Assembly: GCA_019240215.1 (NCBI GenBank)
Contig: JAFAYQ010000017.1
Location: 38,081 to 102,080, forward strand
Direction: 5' to 3'
DNA length: 64,000 bases
Source of the DNA: Actinomycetota bacterium
Lineage (GTDB): Bacteria; Actinomycetota; Actinomycetes; Streptosporangiales; Streptosporangiaceae
The notes beneath the pieces are model-generated. The model was not told the DNA's origin. It made no database searches and saw only the letters and a list, made by a program, of their open reading frames with translations. The first letter of the stretch is position 1; each line of letters begins with the position of its first letter. The position numbers and the translations under genes were made by a program. Positions 17,012 through 27,130 of this stretch are shown here, piece by piece.

Positions 17012-18127
17012 TCAGTCGAACAGCGTGTCCAGGCCGGGGCCAGCGGTACCAGCGGGAGGCGTGAGGCCCAGGTGCTCCCAGGCGGCTGGAGTGGCGACCC
17101 GCCCGCGCGGGGTGCGGGCCAGCAGGCCCCGGCGGACCAGGAACGGCTCGGCCACCACTTCCACCGTCTCGGCCTCCTCCCCCACCACCACCGCCAGCGT
17201 GGACAGCCCGACCGGGCCGCCGCCGAACCGGCGGACGACCGCGTCCAGCACCGCCCGGTCGAGCCGGTCGAGGCCCTCCCCGTCGACCTCGTACAGGTCC
17301 AGGGCGGCCCGGACGACCGTGCGGTCCACGGTGCCGTTGCCGCGGACCTCGGCGTAGTCGCGCACCCGGCGCAACAGCCGGTTGGCGATCCGGGGTGTCC
17401 CCCGGCAGCGGCCGGCCAGCTCGGTGGCCCCGTCGTCGCGCAGCTTCACCTCGAGCAGGCCGGCCGATCGGCGGATGATGACCTCCAGATCCTCCGGCCG
17501 GTAGAAGTCCATGTGCGCGGTGAACCCGAACCGGTCCCGCAAGGGCGCGGGCAGCAGCCCGGACCGGGTGGTCGCCCCGACCAGGGTGAACGGCGCGATG
17601 TCGAGCGGGATCGCGGTCGCCCCGGGTCCCTTGCCGACCACCACGTCGACCCGGAAGTCCTCCATGGCCAGGTAGAGCATCTCCTCGGCGGGGCGGGCGA
17701 GCCGGTGGATCTCGTCGATGAACACCACCTCGCCCTCGGCCAGCGTGGACAGCACGGCGGCGAGGTCGCCGGACCGCTCGATGGCGGGGCCGCTGGTGAT
17801 CCGCAGCGGCATGCCCAGCTCGGCCGCGACGATCATGGCGATCGTGGTCTTGCCCAGCCCGGGCGGCCCGGACAGCAGGATGTGGTCCGGCGGGCGGCCA
17901 CGCCGCAGCGCGCTCTCCAAAACCAGCGACAGCTGGTCGCGGACGCGCTGCTGGCCGACGAAGTCCGCCAGCCGCTTGGGCCGCAGCGCGGTCTCGATGG
18001 CCCGGTCGTCGAGGTCGGCCAGCGGGGACACGACCCGCGTGCTCTCGGCGCCGGCGTCCCCGGCCGGGCTCGAGCGGGCCCGGTCCAGGGCCTCGGCTTC
18101 CTGGGCCTCGAGGTCGCTTTCCTTCAC
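17012..18127 (-). CDS. ruvB: Holliday junction branch migration helicase RuvB
   Basis: The 371-residue AAA+ motor drives branch migration with RuvA. Walker A is [10 protein letters not shown] at about 76-85, Walker [11 protein letters not shown], sensor motifs lie in [19 protein letters not shown], and the C-terminal winged helix ends with [15 protein letters not shown]...AWEHLGL. An acidic N-terminal leader of about 35 residues precedes the core. It lies 22 bases after ruvA in the ruvC-ruvA-ruvB operon. Confidence 0.97.
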   Translation of the reverse strand: MKESDLEAQEAEALDRARSSPAGDAGAESTRVVSPLADLDDRAIETALRPKRLADFVGQQRVRDQLSLVLESALRRGRPPDHILLSGPPGLGKTTIAMIVAAELGMPLRITSGPAIERSGDLAAVLSTLAEGEVVFIDEIHRLARPAEEMLYLAMEDFRVDVVVGKGPGATAIPLDIAPFTLVGATTRSGLLPAPLRDRFGFTAHMDFYRPEDLEVIIRRSAGLLEVKLRDDGATELAGRCRGTPRIANRLLRRVRDYAEVRGNGTVDRTVVRAALDLYEVDGEGLDRLDRAVLDAVVRRFGGGPVGLSTLAVVVGEEAETVEVVAEPFLVRRGLLARTPRGRVATPAAWEHLGLTPPAGTAGPGLDTLFD

Positions 18128-18149
18128 GGGCGACCTCGCCCGGCGCTGA

Positions 18150-18773
18150 TCATTGGCGGCTCAGCTTCTTCATGGCGGCGCGCAGCACGGTGGCCACGTC
18201 GGCCGACTCCGGCGGGGCGCCCTCGGCCGCCAGGTCCTCGGCCACCGCCTGTACCGCCTGCTCGGCGTCGCGGGCCGGCCAGCCCAGGTTGACCAGGCCG
18301 GACTGGGCCTGCTCGCGCCAGGACGGCGCCACCGTGGGGGTCGCCCGGTTGCCGCTGACCGGTACGTCGCCGGGGGCGCCGAGCCGGTCCTTGAGCTCGA
18401 GCACGATCCGCTGGGCGCCCTTCTTGCCGATGCCCGGCACCAGCGTCAGCGCGTCCAGGTCACCGGTGGCGACCGCCCGCCGCAGCGCGTCCGGGTGGTG
18501 CACGGCCAGCATGGCCAGGGCCAGCCGGGGCCCGACCCCGGAGGCGGTCTGCAGCAGCTCGAACACGTTGCGCTCGTCGTCGCTGCCGAACCCGTACAAG
18601 GTGAGCGAGTCCTCGCGGACGACCAAGGCGGTCGACACGTGAGCGGTCTCGCCCGGCCGGAGCGCGGCCAGCGTGCCCGGGGTGCACTGGACGGCGAACC
18701 CGACACCGCCGATCTCGATCACGGCGCCGTCGGGGGCGACCCCGGCGACCGTGCCGCGCAGATGGGATATCAC
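18150..18773 (-). CDS. ruvA: Holliday junction DNA-binding protein RuvA
   Basis: The 207-residue protein binds four-way junctions and loads RuvB. It opens with [20 protein letters not shown], the OB-fold start. The two helix-hairpin-helix motifs are in [20 protein letters not shown] and [21 protein letters not shown], and the C-terminal RuvB-contact domain ends [19 protein letters not shown] 18773 is chosen because GGGGAGGTA precedes it and the RuvA fold begins there; a longer frame to 18893 would overlap ruvC. Two bases separate it from the ruvC stop. Confidence 0.96.
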   Translation of the reverse strand: MISHLRGTVAGVAPDGAVIEIGGVGFAVQCTPGTLAALRPGETAHVSTALVVREDSLTLYGFGSDDERNVFELLQTASGVGPRLALAMLAVHHPDALRRAVATGDLDALTLVPGIGKKGAQRIVLELKDRLGAPGDVPVSGNRATPTVAPSWREQAQSGLVNLGWPARDAEQAVQAVAEDLAAEGAPPESADVATVLRAAMKKLSRQ

Positions 18774-18775
18774 TG

Positions 18776-19378
18776 CTACCTCCCCGGATACACCGGATTG
18801 GGCCGGGCCGGAGCGGCCCAGCCGCCCGGACCCCGGGCCGCGCCGGCCGCCGCCGCGGCCGCGGTGAGACGGGACTGCTGGCCACCGCGCCACAGGTGGC
18901 AGATGGCCAGCGCCAGCGCGTCGGCGGCGTCGGCCGGGCGGGGTGGGTCGGCCAGCCGCAGCAGCCTCGTCACCATCGTCGTCACCTGTTCCTTGTCCGC
19001 GCGGCCGTTACCGGTCACCGCGGCCTTGACCTCGCTGGGGGTGTGCAGGGCGACCGGCAGACCGCGCCGGGCCGCGCACACGATGGCGACCGCGCCGGCC
19101 TGGGCGGTGCCCATCACCGTCCGCACGTTGTGCTGGCTGAACACCCGTTCCACGGCCACCGCGTCCGGCTGGTGGGTGGTCATCCAGGCCTCGAACTGCT
19201 CCTCCAGGGCGAGCAGCCGCTGGCTGATGTCGTCGTCGGCCGGAGTCCGGGCCACCCCCACGTCGACCAGGGTGAGCGCCCGGCCCGGGGTGCCGTCGAC
19301 CACGCCCAGGCCGCAACGGGTCAGGCCGGGGTCGATGCCGAACACCCGCAGCGGGCGCTGGGAAAACCGCGCCGCCAT
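18776..19378 (-). CDS. ruvC: Crossover junction endodeoxyribonuclease RuvC
   Basis: The 200-residue resolvase cleaves Holliday junctions. Acidic catalytic residues are visible in [11 protein letters not shown] (Asp), [10 protein letters not shown] (Glu) and [15 protein letters not shown] (Asp pair). ATG 19378 is chosen because GGAGG sits 5 bases upstream and the fold begins shortly after it. It is the first gene of ruvCAB, with 49 bases between its start and the upstream acetyltransferase stop. The final 30 residues are a Gly/Ala/Pro tail. Confidence 0.96.
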   Translation of the reverse strand: MAARFSQRPLRVFGIDPGLTRCGLGVVDGTPGRALTLVDVGVARTPADDDISQRLLALEEQFEAWMTTHQPDAVAVERVFSQHNVRTVMGTAQAGAVAIVCAARRGLPVALHTPSEVKAAVTGNGRADKEQVTTMVTRLLRLADPPRPADAADALALAICHLWRGGQQSRLTAAAAAAGAARGPGGWAAPARPNPVYPGR

Positions 19379-19427
19379 CAGGCCTCCATCGTCCGCCGAA
19401 CATCTGTTCGGGATCGAACTTACCGGA

Positions 19428-20687
19428 TCAGAAGTTGTCGAGCAGGTAAGACGCGCCGCCGAAGGCCCCGTCCAGTTCGCTGTCGGCCACCGGGTCACCC
19501 CCGGTCGCCAGCCCGGCCTGGCGCAGGGACGCCATCGGGGTGCCGCCGTACAGGGCGGCCAGCCCGCGCGCGCCGATGGTCAGCGGCCGGGTCGCCTCCG
19601 GGTGCGGGACCAGGGTGCCGCGGCCGCCGGTGATGGCCAGCTCCCACAGGCCCGAGTTGGTTTCGCGGGCGTCGTCCTGGATGAACAGCGGCAGGCTGAC
19701 CTGGGCGGACATCGGGAAGCCGCGGGACTCGACGGCGGCCGGGACGTCGACCAGGCGCAGCATCCACATCTCCTGGAAGGAGATGTGCGGGTCCGGCTCG
19801 CGGGTCAGCCAGAACACCGGGTCGGCCGGGCCGACCCGGGCGGCCACGGTGTCGGCGGTCGAGGAGTGCGAGGCCACGATCGACCACAGCTCGCGCAGGG
19901 TCCGCTCGCTGGCGGCCACGATCCGCTCGACCCGGATGTCGTGGCTCTGGCCCCAGCGGTAGGCCAGGAACCCGTCCGGGGCCAGGTAGGCGTACAGCGA
20001 CGGGTCGGCCAGCCAGGCGGCGGTCGAAGCCACGTCGCGGGTGGCGGGCCCGTGCTGGCGGGCCAGTTCGTGGGCGCGGCCGATCACCTCGATGACGGCG
20101 GCCGCGTCGTCCGGGGTGGCCCGCGCGAACGGGGCGGCGTGCAGGCCGCCGGCCTGCTCGTCGGCCAATGTGCCCTGGGTGTTGCGGCTGATGTCGGGGG
20201 TCAGCAGGCTGCGCAGCGACCGGGCGGGCAGCGAGACCACGCTGAAGCCGCCCGCCATCTCCCAGCCCAGCGACCGGTAGATCGGGGTGGTGGCCGGATA
20301 GAGGACCGACAGCGGGTAGCCGCGGCGGGCGATGGCCGCCAGCACCTCGGTCATCAGCGTGCGGCCGACGCCGCGGCCGCGGAACTCGGGGGCGACCATG
20401 ACCGCGGCCACCCCGGCCATCGCGATCGACCGGCCGTGCCACCACTGGCGCATGTCGTGCCAGGAGGCCGAGGCCACCATCTGGCCGTCGGCGAACGCGC
20501 CGTACACGCGCTGGTCAGCGACGGCGGCGCCGATCGTGTCGCGGCGGCGGTCCTCGGCCGCGGGTCCCTCGGCCACCGCCCCCGGCCCGAACGCGCGCCG
20601 GGCCAGGTCGATCAGGGGGTCGAGGTCGTCGCCGGTGGTCAGTTCGCGGACGTCCGCGCTCGAGAGCGAAGTCAGATGGGTAGCCAC
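19428..20687 (-). CDS. Eis-family GNAT N-acetyltransferase
   Basis: The protein of about 419 residues has the Eis architecture: an N-terminal GNAT domain with the acetyl-CoA loop [17 protein letters not shown], a second degenerate GNAT domain, and a C-terminal sterol-carrier-like domain. It ends in Asn-Phe, and in Eis enzymes the C-terminal carboxylate (usually Phe) acts in catalysis. Eis proteins acetylate amines, including aminoglycosides, and some acetylate host or cellular proteins; the native substrate here is unknown. GTG 20687 is used, with TTG 20696 as an alternative; neither has a clear ribosome site. It is inserted between yebC and ruvC, which are neighbours in many actinobacteria. 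Confidence 0.85.
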   Translation of the reverse strand: MATHLTSLSSADVRELTTGDDLDPLIDLARRAFGPGAVAEGPAAEDRRRDTIGAAVADQRVYGAFADGQMVASASWHDMRQWWHGRSIAMAGVAAVMVAPEFRGRGVGRTLMTEVLAAIARRGYPLSVLYPATTPIYRSLGWEMAGGFSVVSLPARSLRSLLTPDISRNTQGTLADEQAGGLHAAPFARATPDDAAAVIEVIGRAHELARQHGPATRDVASTAAWLADPSLYAYLAPDGFLAYRWGQSHDIRVERIVAASERTLRELWSIVASHSSTADTVAARVGPADPVFWLTREPDPHISFQEMWMLRLVDVPAAVESRGFPMSAQVSLPLFIQDDARETNSGLWELAITGGRGTLVPHPEATRPLTIGARGLAALYGGTPMASLRQAGLATGGDPVADSELDGAFGGASYLLDNF

Positions 20688-20775
20688 AAACAGCAACGCT
20701 ACGACCAGCGCCGCCCGGAGTTCATCCCGGGCGGGCGAGTCGTAGCGTGGCCGGGCGCGAGTCGCGGGGCGGGCG

Positions 20776-21528
20776 TCAGCCCAGCTTCTCCATGATCTCG
20801 TCGGGCACCGAGTAGTTGGCGTAGACGTCCTGCACGTCGTCGGAGTCCTCGAGCGCGTCGATGACCCGGAACACCCGGCGGGCCGCCTCCTCGTCGACCG
20901 GGATCTCCATCGTCGGCACGAACGCGATGTCGGCCGAGTCGTAGTCGATGCCGGCGTCCTGCAGGGCGCTGCGGACCGCGACCACGTCGGTCGCCTCGCT
21001 GGTCACCTCGAACGAGTCACCGAGGTCGTTGACCTCCTCGGCCCCGGCCTCGAGGACCGCGCCGAGCACGTCGTCCTCGCCGACGCTGGCGGTCTTGGGC
21101 ACGATCACGACGCCCTTGCGGTTGAACAGGTACGACACCGAGCCGGGGTCGGCCAGCGCGCCGCCGTTGCGGGTGAACGCCACCCGGACGTCGGAGGCGG
21201 CCCGGTTGCGGTTGTCGGTCAGGCACTCCACCAGGACCGCCACCCCGCCGGGGGCGTAACCCTCGTAGGTGATGTTCTCGTAGGTGGCGCCGCCGGCTTC
21301 CTGGCCGGAGCCGCGGCGGACGGCCCGGTCGATGTTGTCGTTGGGGACCGAGCTCTTCTTGGCCTTCTGGATCGCGTCGTACAGGGTCGGGTTGCCGGCC
21401 GGGTCACCGCCACCGGTCCGGGCCGCCACCTCGACGTTCTTGATCAGCTTGGCGAACAGCTTGCCGCGCTTGGCGTCGACCACTGCCTTCTTGTGCTTAG
21501 TGGTCGCCCACTTGGAGTGGCCGCTCAT
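20776..21528 (-). CDS. YebC/PmpR family protein
   Basis: The 250-residue protein has the full YebC signature: [20 protein letters not shown] at the start, [20 protein letters not shown], and [20 protein letters not shown]. It ends [20 protein letters not shown]. Family members are described as transcriptional regulators, and more recently some as translation factors that relieve stalling at proline runs. Its ATG overlaps the pdxT stop by four bases (ATGA), so the two are co-translated. Confidence 0.93.
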   Translation of the reverse strand: MSGHSKWATTKHKKAVVDAKRGKLFAKLIKNVEVAARTGGGDPAGNPTLYDAIQKAKKSSVPNDNIDRAVRRGSGQEAGGATYENITYEGYAPGGVAVLVECLTDNRNRAASDVRVAFTRNGGALADPGSVSYLFNRKGVVIVPKTASVGEDDVLGAVLEAGAEEVNDLGDSFEVTSEATDVVAVRSALQDAGIDYDSADIAFVPTMEIPVDEEAARRVFRVIDALEDSDDVQDVYANYSVPDEIMEKLG

Positions 21529-22130
21529 GTACTTCCCTTCACAATGTCAACAAAAAGCTCATGGATCCGCGGGTCCGAGGTCAGCTCCGGATGGAACGAC
21601 GTGGCCAGCAGGGGACCCTGCCGGACCGCGACGATCCTACCGGCGCGCTCGTCGGCACCGAGGATCTCGACCTCGTCGCCCGCCTGCTCGACCCATGGCG
21701 CGCGGATGAACACCGCGCGCAGCGGTGGGCCCGCCATCGACGTGAGCGAGATGTCGGACTCGAACGAATCAACCTGCCGGCCGAACGCGTTGCGCCGGAC
21801 GGTCATGTCGATGCCGCCGAACGTCTGCTGCCCGGGAACGCCGTCGACCAGGCGGTCGGCCAGCATGATCATGCCCGCGCAGGAGCCGAATGCCGGCAGG
21901 CCGGTGGACAGCATCTTACGCAACGGCTCCATCATGTCGAAGGCCGTCGCCAGCCGCCACAGCGTGGTCGACTCGCCACCCGGGATGACCAGCCCGTCCA
22001 CCGACTCCAGCTCGTCCGGCCGCCGCACCAGGGTGGCCCGCGCGCCGGCCTCGTCCAGGGCGCGGACGTGCTCGCGCACGTCGCCCTGGAGGGCGAGAAC
22101 GCCGATCAGCGGAGCTTGCGAGTAGGGCAC
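21525..22130 (-). CDS. pdxT: Pyridoxal 5'-phosphate synthase glutaminase subunit
   Basis: The 201-residue class I glutaminase supplies ammonia to PdxS for vitamin B6 synthesis. [13 protein letters not shown] opens the fold; the nucleophile Cys is in [11 protein letters not shown] and the His/Glu pair in [20 protein letters not shown] is the oxyanion region. GTG 22130 is preceded by AAAGGA. A 128-base gap with a hairpin separates it from pdxS, and it overlaps yebC downstream by four bases. Confidence 0.96.
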   Translation of the reverse strand: MPYSQAPLIGVLALQGDVREHVRALDEAGARATLVRRPDELESVDGLVIPGGESTTLWRLATAFDMMEPLRKMLSTGLPAFGSCAGMIMLADRLVDGVPGQQTFGGIDMTVRRNAFGRQVDSFESDISLTSMAGPPLRAVFIRAPWVEQAGDEVEILGADERAGRIVAVRQGPLLATSFHPELTSDPRIHELFVDIVKGST

Positions 22131-22198
22131 GGCGGGAGTCCTTTGGGCATGACAGAACACGGGCGAACTGGGGATCCACTGGAGACAACGCTCGCGGT

Positions 22199-22228
22199 GG
22201 GGCCCTTTAATCCATGGAAAAGGGGCCC
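22199..22228 (-). terminator. Imperfect hairpin between pdxS and pdxT
   Basis: GGGGCCCTTT (22199-22208) can pair with AAAAGGGGCCC (22218-22228), allowing one or two bulged bases; the loop contains CCATGG. It lies 30 bases after the pdxS stop and may attenuate read-through into pdxT-yebC. There is no T tract. Confidence 0.35.
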
Positions 22229-22258
22229 GGGGGCGCGGCGCCAGCCGTACGCCCGGGT

Positions 22259-23185
22259 CTACCAGCCGCGGCTGGCGTAGTGCTGCCCGTCGGGCAGGTC
22301 GTCCAGGTTGATGCCGACCATCGGCTCGCCCAGGCCGCGGGAGACCTTGGCCACCATCTCCGGGTCGTCGTGGAAGGTGGTGGCCTTGACGATGGCGGCC
22401 GCCCGCTTGGCCGGGTCGCCGGACTTGAAGATGCCGGAGCCGACGAACACGCCGTCCGCGCCGAGCTGCATCATCATCGCCGCGTCGGCCGGGGTGGCGA
22501 TCCCGCCCGCGGTGAACAGCACCACCGGCAGCCGCCCGGCCGCGGCCACCTCGGCCACGATCTCGTAGGGGGCCCGCAGATCCTTGGCCGCCGCGAACAG
22601 CTCGTCGGCGGGCAGCGTGGCCAGCCGGGCGATCTCGCCGCGGATCTGGCGCATGTGCCGGGTGGCCTCGACCACGTTGCCGGTGCCGGCCTCGCCCTTG
22701 GAGCGGATCATGGCCGCGCCCTCGCCCAGCCGCCGCAGCGCCTCGCCGAGGTTGGTCGCGCCGCACACGAAGGGGACGGTGAACTTCCACTTGTCGATGT
22801 GGTGGGCCTCGTCGGCCGGGGTGAGGACCTCGGACTCGTCGATGTAGTCGACGCCGATGGCCTGCAGTACCTGGGCCTCGGCGAAGTGGCCGATCCGGGC
22901 CTTGGCCATGACCGGGATCGAGACCGCCTCGATGATGCCGTCGATCATGTCGGGGTCGCTCATCCGGGCCACGCCGCCCTGGGCGCGGATGTCGGCCGGC
23001 ACCCGCTCGAGCGCCATCACCGCGACCGCACCCGCGTCCTCGGCGATCTTGGCCTGCTCGGGGGTGACCACGTCCATGATCACACCGCCCTTGAGCATCT
23101 CGGCCATGCCCCGCTTGACCCGCGCGGTGCCGGTGGCGGCGGTCGGGTCGGGGCTGGAGCTGCCTGCGGAGTCGACGGTGGACAC
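22259..23185 (-). CDS. pdxS: Pyridoxal 5'-phosphate synthase lyase subunit
   Basis: The 308-residue TIM-barrel enzyme makes PLP from ribose 5-phosphate, glyceraldehyde 3-phosphate and ammonia. Strongly conserved segments include [51 protein letters not shown] with the catalytic Lys, and the phosphate-binding [15 protein letters not shown] and [14 protein letters not shown]. Length is normal. It precedes pdxT in the usual order. Confidence 0.97.
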   Translation of the reverse strand: MSTVDSAGSSSPDPTAATGTARVKRGMAEMLKGGVIMDVVTPEQAKIAEDAGAVAVMALERVPADIRAQGGVARMSDPDMIDGIIEAVSIPVMAKARIGHFAEAQVLQAIGVDYIDESEVLTPADEAHHIDKWKFTVPFVCGATNLGEALRRLGEGAAMIRSKGEAGTGNVVEATRHMRQIRGEIARLATLPADELFAAAKDLRAPYEIVAEVAAAGRLPVVLFTAGGIATPADAAMMMQLGADGVFVGSGIFKSGDPAKRAAAIVKATTFHDDPEMVAKVSRGLGEPMVGINLDDLPDGQHYASRGW

Positions 23186-23241
23186 TCTTACCTCACTTGC
23201 TGGCTCAGGGATCAGTTAGCGGTATACGCCCATGGTAGGTG

Positions 23242-23820
23242 TCATCCGGCCAGACGTTGCATGTCGGCCCCGGCGCCGTCGTCGTCCTCGACCGCGAGCG
23301 AGTCGTCCATCTCGAAGAACTCCGGCAGCCCGGCGTTGCCGGCCAGCCGCAGCGCCCGGACCAGCGGCTTTCGCCGGGCCTCGCGGGTGACCGCGACCGC
23401 CGTGTTGTAGAACTTGCGGGCCACCAGGACCTGGTGGGCGGCCGCCTCGAGCTCGGCCAGCAGATCGGCGGCGCCGTCCTGGCCGGCCAGCGCGTCGCGC
23501 ACGCCCGGCTGCGCGAACGCGGCCCGCAGGACCCGGGTCAGGTTGCTTTGGGCCAGCTCCATCTGCGCGGGCTCGCTGTCGCCGCTGCCGCGGGCCTCGT
23601 GCGCGGCCCCGGCCACCAGCAGGCTGGTGGCCGGGTCGAGGAAGCCCGAGGAGGCCAGCTCGAGGGCGACCGAGCTGCGCCGGACCAGGGTGACGTCGAG
23701 GGCGGCGCGGGCCGCCTCCAGCCGGGTGTGCATCCGGTCCAGGCGCCCGGCCCGCCAGGACACGTAGACGCCGAGGAACAGGACGATCGCGACGATGATG
23801 ACGATGTCGGTGATGGTCAT
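23242..23820 (-). CDS. Conserved LemA-like membrane-anchored protein
   Basis: The 192-residue protein has one N-terminal transmembrane segment (about residues 5-23). A helical domain follows: GRLDRMHTRLEAARAALDVT, LVRRSSVALELAS, and LVARKFYNTAVAVTREARRK. The LVxRR and KFYNxAV pattern recalls LemA proteins, whose function is unknown. A protein of this sort near pdxS and pimA is common in actinobacteria (Rv2609c holds a similar position in M. tuberculosis, though I cannot confirm homology). The tail is acidic. It lies 56 bases upstream of pdxS on the same strand. Confidence 0.65.
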   Translation of the reverse strand: MTITDIVIIVAIVLFLGVYVSWRAGRLDRMHTRLEAARAALDVTLVRRSSVALELASSGFLDPATSLLVAGAAHEARGSGDSEPAQMELAQSNLTRVLRAAFAQPGVRDALAGQDGAADLLAELEAAAHQVLVARKFYNTAVAVTREARRKPLVRALRLAGNAGLPEFFEMDDSLAVEDDDGAGADMQRLAG

Positions 23821-23841
23821 GGCTCTGGCTCGGTCTCCGCT

Positions 23842-26628
23842 TCAGCTGACGGCAGCCGCACGCCACTGGCCTACCAGGCGGCGCAGCGCCTGGCGGCTGT
23901 GGATCCCATATTTGGCGTAGATGTTGCCCAGGTGATACTCCACCGCCTTGCGGCTGATGAACAACTCGGCCGCGATCTCCGGGTTGGACAGGCCCTTGCC
24001 GACCAGGTGCGCCACCTCGGTCTCGCGGCTGGTCAGCTCCAGGTACGACTTCTTCTCGGCCGCCCGGCTGCGGGGCAGGTTACAGGCGGCCAGCTCCTCG
24101 TCGGCCTGCTGCGTGAACGGGGTCGCCCGCAGGGCCGCGAACAGCGTCCGGGCCCGGCCCAGCAGCTCGGCGGCGTCGGCCCGGTGGCTGGTGCGGCGCA
24201 GCAGCCGGCCGTGGGCCAGCAGCAGGCGAGCGGTGTAGACGGGGCTTACGTCGCTGGCGGGGCCCGTGGTGCCAGTGTGATTGGCGGTGCTGGCGTAGAC
24301 CTCGAGGGCCTGCTCGGGGCGGTTCTGCTGTTCGGCCAGCCAGCCCCGCAGCCAGGTCAGCGCGGGGCGCAGGAAGGTGTCCGGGCCCTCGGGACCGGCG
24401 GCCCCGGCGACCTGGGCGGACAGCTCGAGCTGGTCGAGGACGGCCGCGGCCGGGCCGGTCTGGCCGGAGCCGATCAGGCCTTCGGCCAGCAGCGGCTGCC
24501 ACAGCACCCCGTGGATCCGGCTGCGCTCGTCGACCGCCGATTCCGGCTGCCAGGGGCCGAGCGCGTCGGCCATGCCCAGGTAGTCGCCGCGGCCCTGGCT
24601 GACCAGGGCGTGGGCCATGGCCGCGTAGATCCGCTCCTGCCCGTAGTCCACGCTGGTGGCGGCGGCGGTAGCCAGCCGCGCCTGCCGTTCGGCCTCGGCG
24701 GCCAGGCCCCGGCCGGCCGGGACGCAGGCGGCCGCCAGGTGCAGCAGCGGCAGCTCGAACCGGCGCTGCTCGATCGAGGCGGCCGACAGGCTCTGCTCGG
24801 CCGTGAGCAGCACGTCGTCCCAGTGGCCGGCCAGGTACTGGGCCATCGCCAGGTAGAAGTAGGCGCGCAGGCCGAGGCTGGGCGGCACCCCCCGGTTGAT
24901 CATCGCCACGCTGACCGACAGGTCGCCCAGGGCCGGGCTCAGGTCGGCCGACAGCAGCCGCAGCACGCCGCGGTAGGACAGCGCGTCGACGTCGGCCGGC
25001 GCGACCAGGGCAGGGTCGGCGTCCAGGTAGGCCAGCTCGGCCAGACCGGCCCGGGGGCTGACGAACTGGGCGGCGGCCGCCGCCACCATCGTCCGGGCCC
25101 GGGCGGCGGCCGACTGGTCGAGCACCCCGGAGGCCAGTGCCTGGCGGCCGAGGGCGATGCCCCGCTCCCCGTCCCCCTTGAGGATCGCGATCGCGGCCAG
25201 CCGGTTGGCGGCCATCGCGGCCACCGGGCGATCGGGCCGGTCGTCGCCAGCCCGCTCGAGGGTCTCCGTGAAGTGCGACTGTGCCTCGCTGAACTGGCCG
25301 GACGTGAACGCCATGGTGCCCAGCACGCAGCTGCGGAGCGCCGACGGAGAGGCCGCCAGCACGGCCGGGCGCAGCGCCACCCCGCGGGTCTCGTCGGCCA
25401 GGGTCAGGTGCAGGGCGGCGGTCAGCAGCCGCCGCTCGCGGTCGGCCTGGGCCGGGGACACGTCGGAGGCCCACTGCAGGTGGGTGGCGGCCAGGAACAG
25501 GCGGCCGCGGCTGGCCTCACCGGCGGCCAGCCGTTCGAGCTCGGCCGCCAGCGCCTCGTCGGGCCGGTCGAGGGCGGCCACCCGGTGCTCCCAGGCCGCC
25601 TGCTCGCCGACCACGGCGGCGGCCCGGCCGTGCAGCTCCCGGCGCCGGGTCGGGGTGATCCGGGCGTAGATCGCGTCCCGGACCAGCAGGTGCCGGAGCT
25701 GCACCGGCCCGCTCGGCTCGTCCGGCCACCAGTCGACCAGGGCCGCGTGCACGGCCGGCTCGATGGCGACGGTCGGTGACCCGATCTGGGCGGCCTGGCC
25801 GAGCTGGGCGATCGGGACCCGCAGGTTCAGCACCGCCAGCATCTCCAGGATGCGCTGGGTGTCTGGGGGCAAGGTACGCAGCTGGCTGCCGATCGCTTCA
25901 GCTAGTCCCGGGCCAGCCGCGCCGGCCCGGCGGCCGCCGTCGGCCAGCAGGGTGCGCAGGTAGAGCGGGTGGCCGCCGGTGCCCTCGTACAGCCGTTCCA
26001 CCGCCTGGTCATCGAGGCCGGGGCCGGGCCCGGTCTCGGGCAGCCCGGCCACCAGCTCGGCCACCTCGTCGCGGCTGAGCCCGCCCAGCGTGAGCTGGAC
26101 CTGGCGTTCCATGCTGGTCAGCAGCCGCTGGCTGGCCGGGTCGAGCTGGCTCCCGGGCCCGCGGAAGGTGAGCAGGGCGGCGACCGGGTCGACCGACAGC
26201 CGCCGCAGCGTGAACGTCAGCGCGTCGACCGAGGGGCGGTCGGCCCACTGCAGGTCGTCGACCACGATGACCGTCGGCCCGGCCGACCGCAGCTCGCTGA
26301 CCGCCCGCAGCAGCTGGGCGCCGACCGCGAACGGGGATGCGGGCGGGCCGGCGCCGGGCAGGATGTCCGGCACCTCACCCCCGGCGCTGCGGAACAGCTG
26401 GTCGGCCAGGCCGAAGTCCAGGTCGGTCTCGCCCGGGTCGGCCCGGGCCGACAGCACCCGGACACCGGCTGGCGCCTCATCGGCCAGGGCCTGCCGGGCC
26501 AGCGCGCTCTTGCCCATCCCCGGGTCACCCTCGATCGCGATCAGCCAGGGCTCCCCGGTGGCCACCAGCCGGAGGGTCGCGGCGATGCGATCAAGCTCGG
26601 CCGTCCGGCCCACGAACAGATCCCGCAC
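23842..26628 (-). CDS. LAL-type LuxR-family regulator with ATPase domain
   Basis: The 928-residue protein has an N-terminal AAA/NACHT-like ATPase with Walker A GDPGMGKSAL (about 35-44) and Walker B TVIVVDDLQWAD (about 113-124). A long helical TPR-like middle follows. The C-terminal LuxR helix-turn-helix spans about 865-920 (LTSRETEVAHLVGKGLSNPE, then AELFISRKAVEYHLGNIYAK). LAL proteins are usually activators of nearby or pathway genes, gated by ATP and a ligand. GTG 26628 has GAGG upstream. It is inserted between the pdxS side and pimA, and is divergent from a small membrane protein, its most likely local target. Confidence 0.88.
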   Translation of the reverse strand: MRDLFVGRTAELDRIAATLRLVATGEPWLIAIEGDPGMGKSALARQALADEAPAGVRVLSARADPGETDLDFGLADQLFRSAGGEVPDILPGAGPPASPFAVGAQLLRAVSELRSAGPTVIVVDDLQWADRPSVDALTFTLRRLSVDPVAALLTFRGPGSQLDPASQRLLTSMERQVQLTLGGLSRDEVAELVAGLPETGPGPGLDDQAVERLYEGTGGHPLYLRTLLADGGRRAGAAGPGLAEAIGSQLRTLPPDTQRILEMLAVLNLRVPIAQLGQAAQIGSPTVAIEPAVHAALVDWWPDEPSGPVQLRHLLVRDAIYARITPTRRRELHGRAAAVVGEQAAWEHRVAALDRPDEALAAELERLAAGEASRGRLFLAATHLQWASDVSPAQADRERRLLTAALHLTLADETRGVALRPAVLAASPSALRSCVLGTMAFTSGQFSEAQSHFTETLERAGDDRPDRPVAAMAANRLAAIAILKGDGERGIALGRQALASGVLDQSAAARARTMVAAAAAQFVSPRAGLAELAYLDADPALVAPADVDALSYRGVLRLLSADLSPALGDLSVSVAMINRGVPPSLGLRAYFYLAMAQYLAGHWDDVLLTAEQSLSAASIEQRRFELPLLHLAAACVPAGRGLAAEAERQARLATAAATSVDYGQERIYAAMAHALVSQGRGDYLGMADALGPWQPESAVDERSRIHGVLWQPLLAEGLIGSGQTGPAAAVLDQLELSAQVAGAAGPEGPDTFLRPALTWLRGWLAEQQNRPEQALEVYASTANHTGTTGPASDVSPVYTARLLLAHGRLLRRTSHRADAAELLGRARTLFAALRATPFTQQADEELAACNLPRSRAAEKKSYLELTSRETEVAHLVGKGLSNPEIAAELFISRKAVEYHLGNIYAKYGIHSRQALRRLVGQWRAAAVS

Positions 26629-26664
26629 CCGGCCACCTCGCTCCCGCCCTGGGCTGAGCCTAAC

Positions 26665-26700
26665 TTCCCCAGGAAGCGTGGACTAGGGAGATTCCCCAGG
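26665..26700. promoter_or_regulatory. Direct repeat TTCCCCAGG between the LAL gene and a small membrane-protein gene
   Basis: TTCCCCAGG occurs at 26665-26673 and 26692-26700, 27 bases apart, in the 143-base divergent spacer. The first copy sits in CTTCCCCAGGAAG, a partial dyad. It is a candidate site for the LAL regulator or another factor; this is inference from position. Confidence 0.4.
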
Positions 26701-26771
26701 GTGCGGAGCCGGGAACTGGCCGACACTGAATTTGTAAGCAACGAGAGCAAAAAGGCAAAGGAGATCCCATC

Positions 26772-27107
26772 ATGAACACCACGTCCCCCACCCTGGACCG
26801 TGACGACTTCACCCCCGACGAGATCATCTACCGGCACGAGCGGCAGGCCCGGGCCAAGAAGCTGCACCGCTGGGCGATCGGCACCGGCGCGGTCGCGGTG
26901 GCCGGGGCGGCCGTGGTCGTCGGGCTGCTGGGCACCTCGTCGAACCACGGCGCCAGCACCCCGGGCGCTCCCGCCGGCACGTCCACCTCGTCGACCACGC
27001 CCAGCCACCCGTCGGCCCCGTCGGCCAACCCGGCCGTCCCCAGCCGGCCGGACAGCGGCACCTCGGCCAACCCGGCCGTGCCCAGCAGCCCCGGCGCGGC
27101 GGGCTGA
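26772..27107 (+). CDS. Small single-pass membrane protein with Ser/Pro-rich tail
   Basis: The 111-residue protein has a charged N-terminus (about 35 residues, with YRHERQARAKKLHRW), one transmembrane segment at about 35-55, and an extracytoplasmic Thr/Ser/Pro tail in which SANPAVPS occurs twice. The ribosome site AAAGGAGATCCC is strong, which argues that the gene is real. No family is recognised. It is divergent from the LAL regulator and may be its target; its tail could be glycosylated or span the cell wall. Confidence 0.7.
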   Translation: MNTTSPTLDRDDFTPDEIIYRHERQARAKKLHRWAIGTGAVAVAGAAVVVGLLGTSSNHGASTPGAPAGTSTSSTTPSHPSAPSANPAVPSRPDSGTSANPAVPSSPGAAG

Positions 27108-27130
27108 GCGGCACCGGCCCGGTGGCCTCG

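Noticed and set aside
23239..25779. 846-residue open frame opposite the LAL regulator
   Set aside because: Mirror frame; the LAL protein on the minus strand carries clear Walker and helix-turn-helix motifs.
26772..27107. Reading the small membrane protein as an anti-sigma factor
   Set aside because: It has no zinc-binding HxxxCxxC motif and no sigma factor gene is nearby, so only a generic membrane-protein call is justified.
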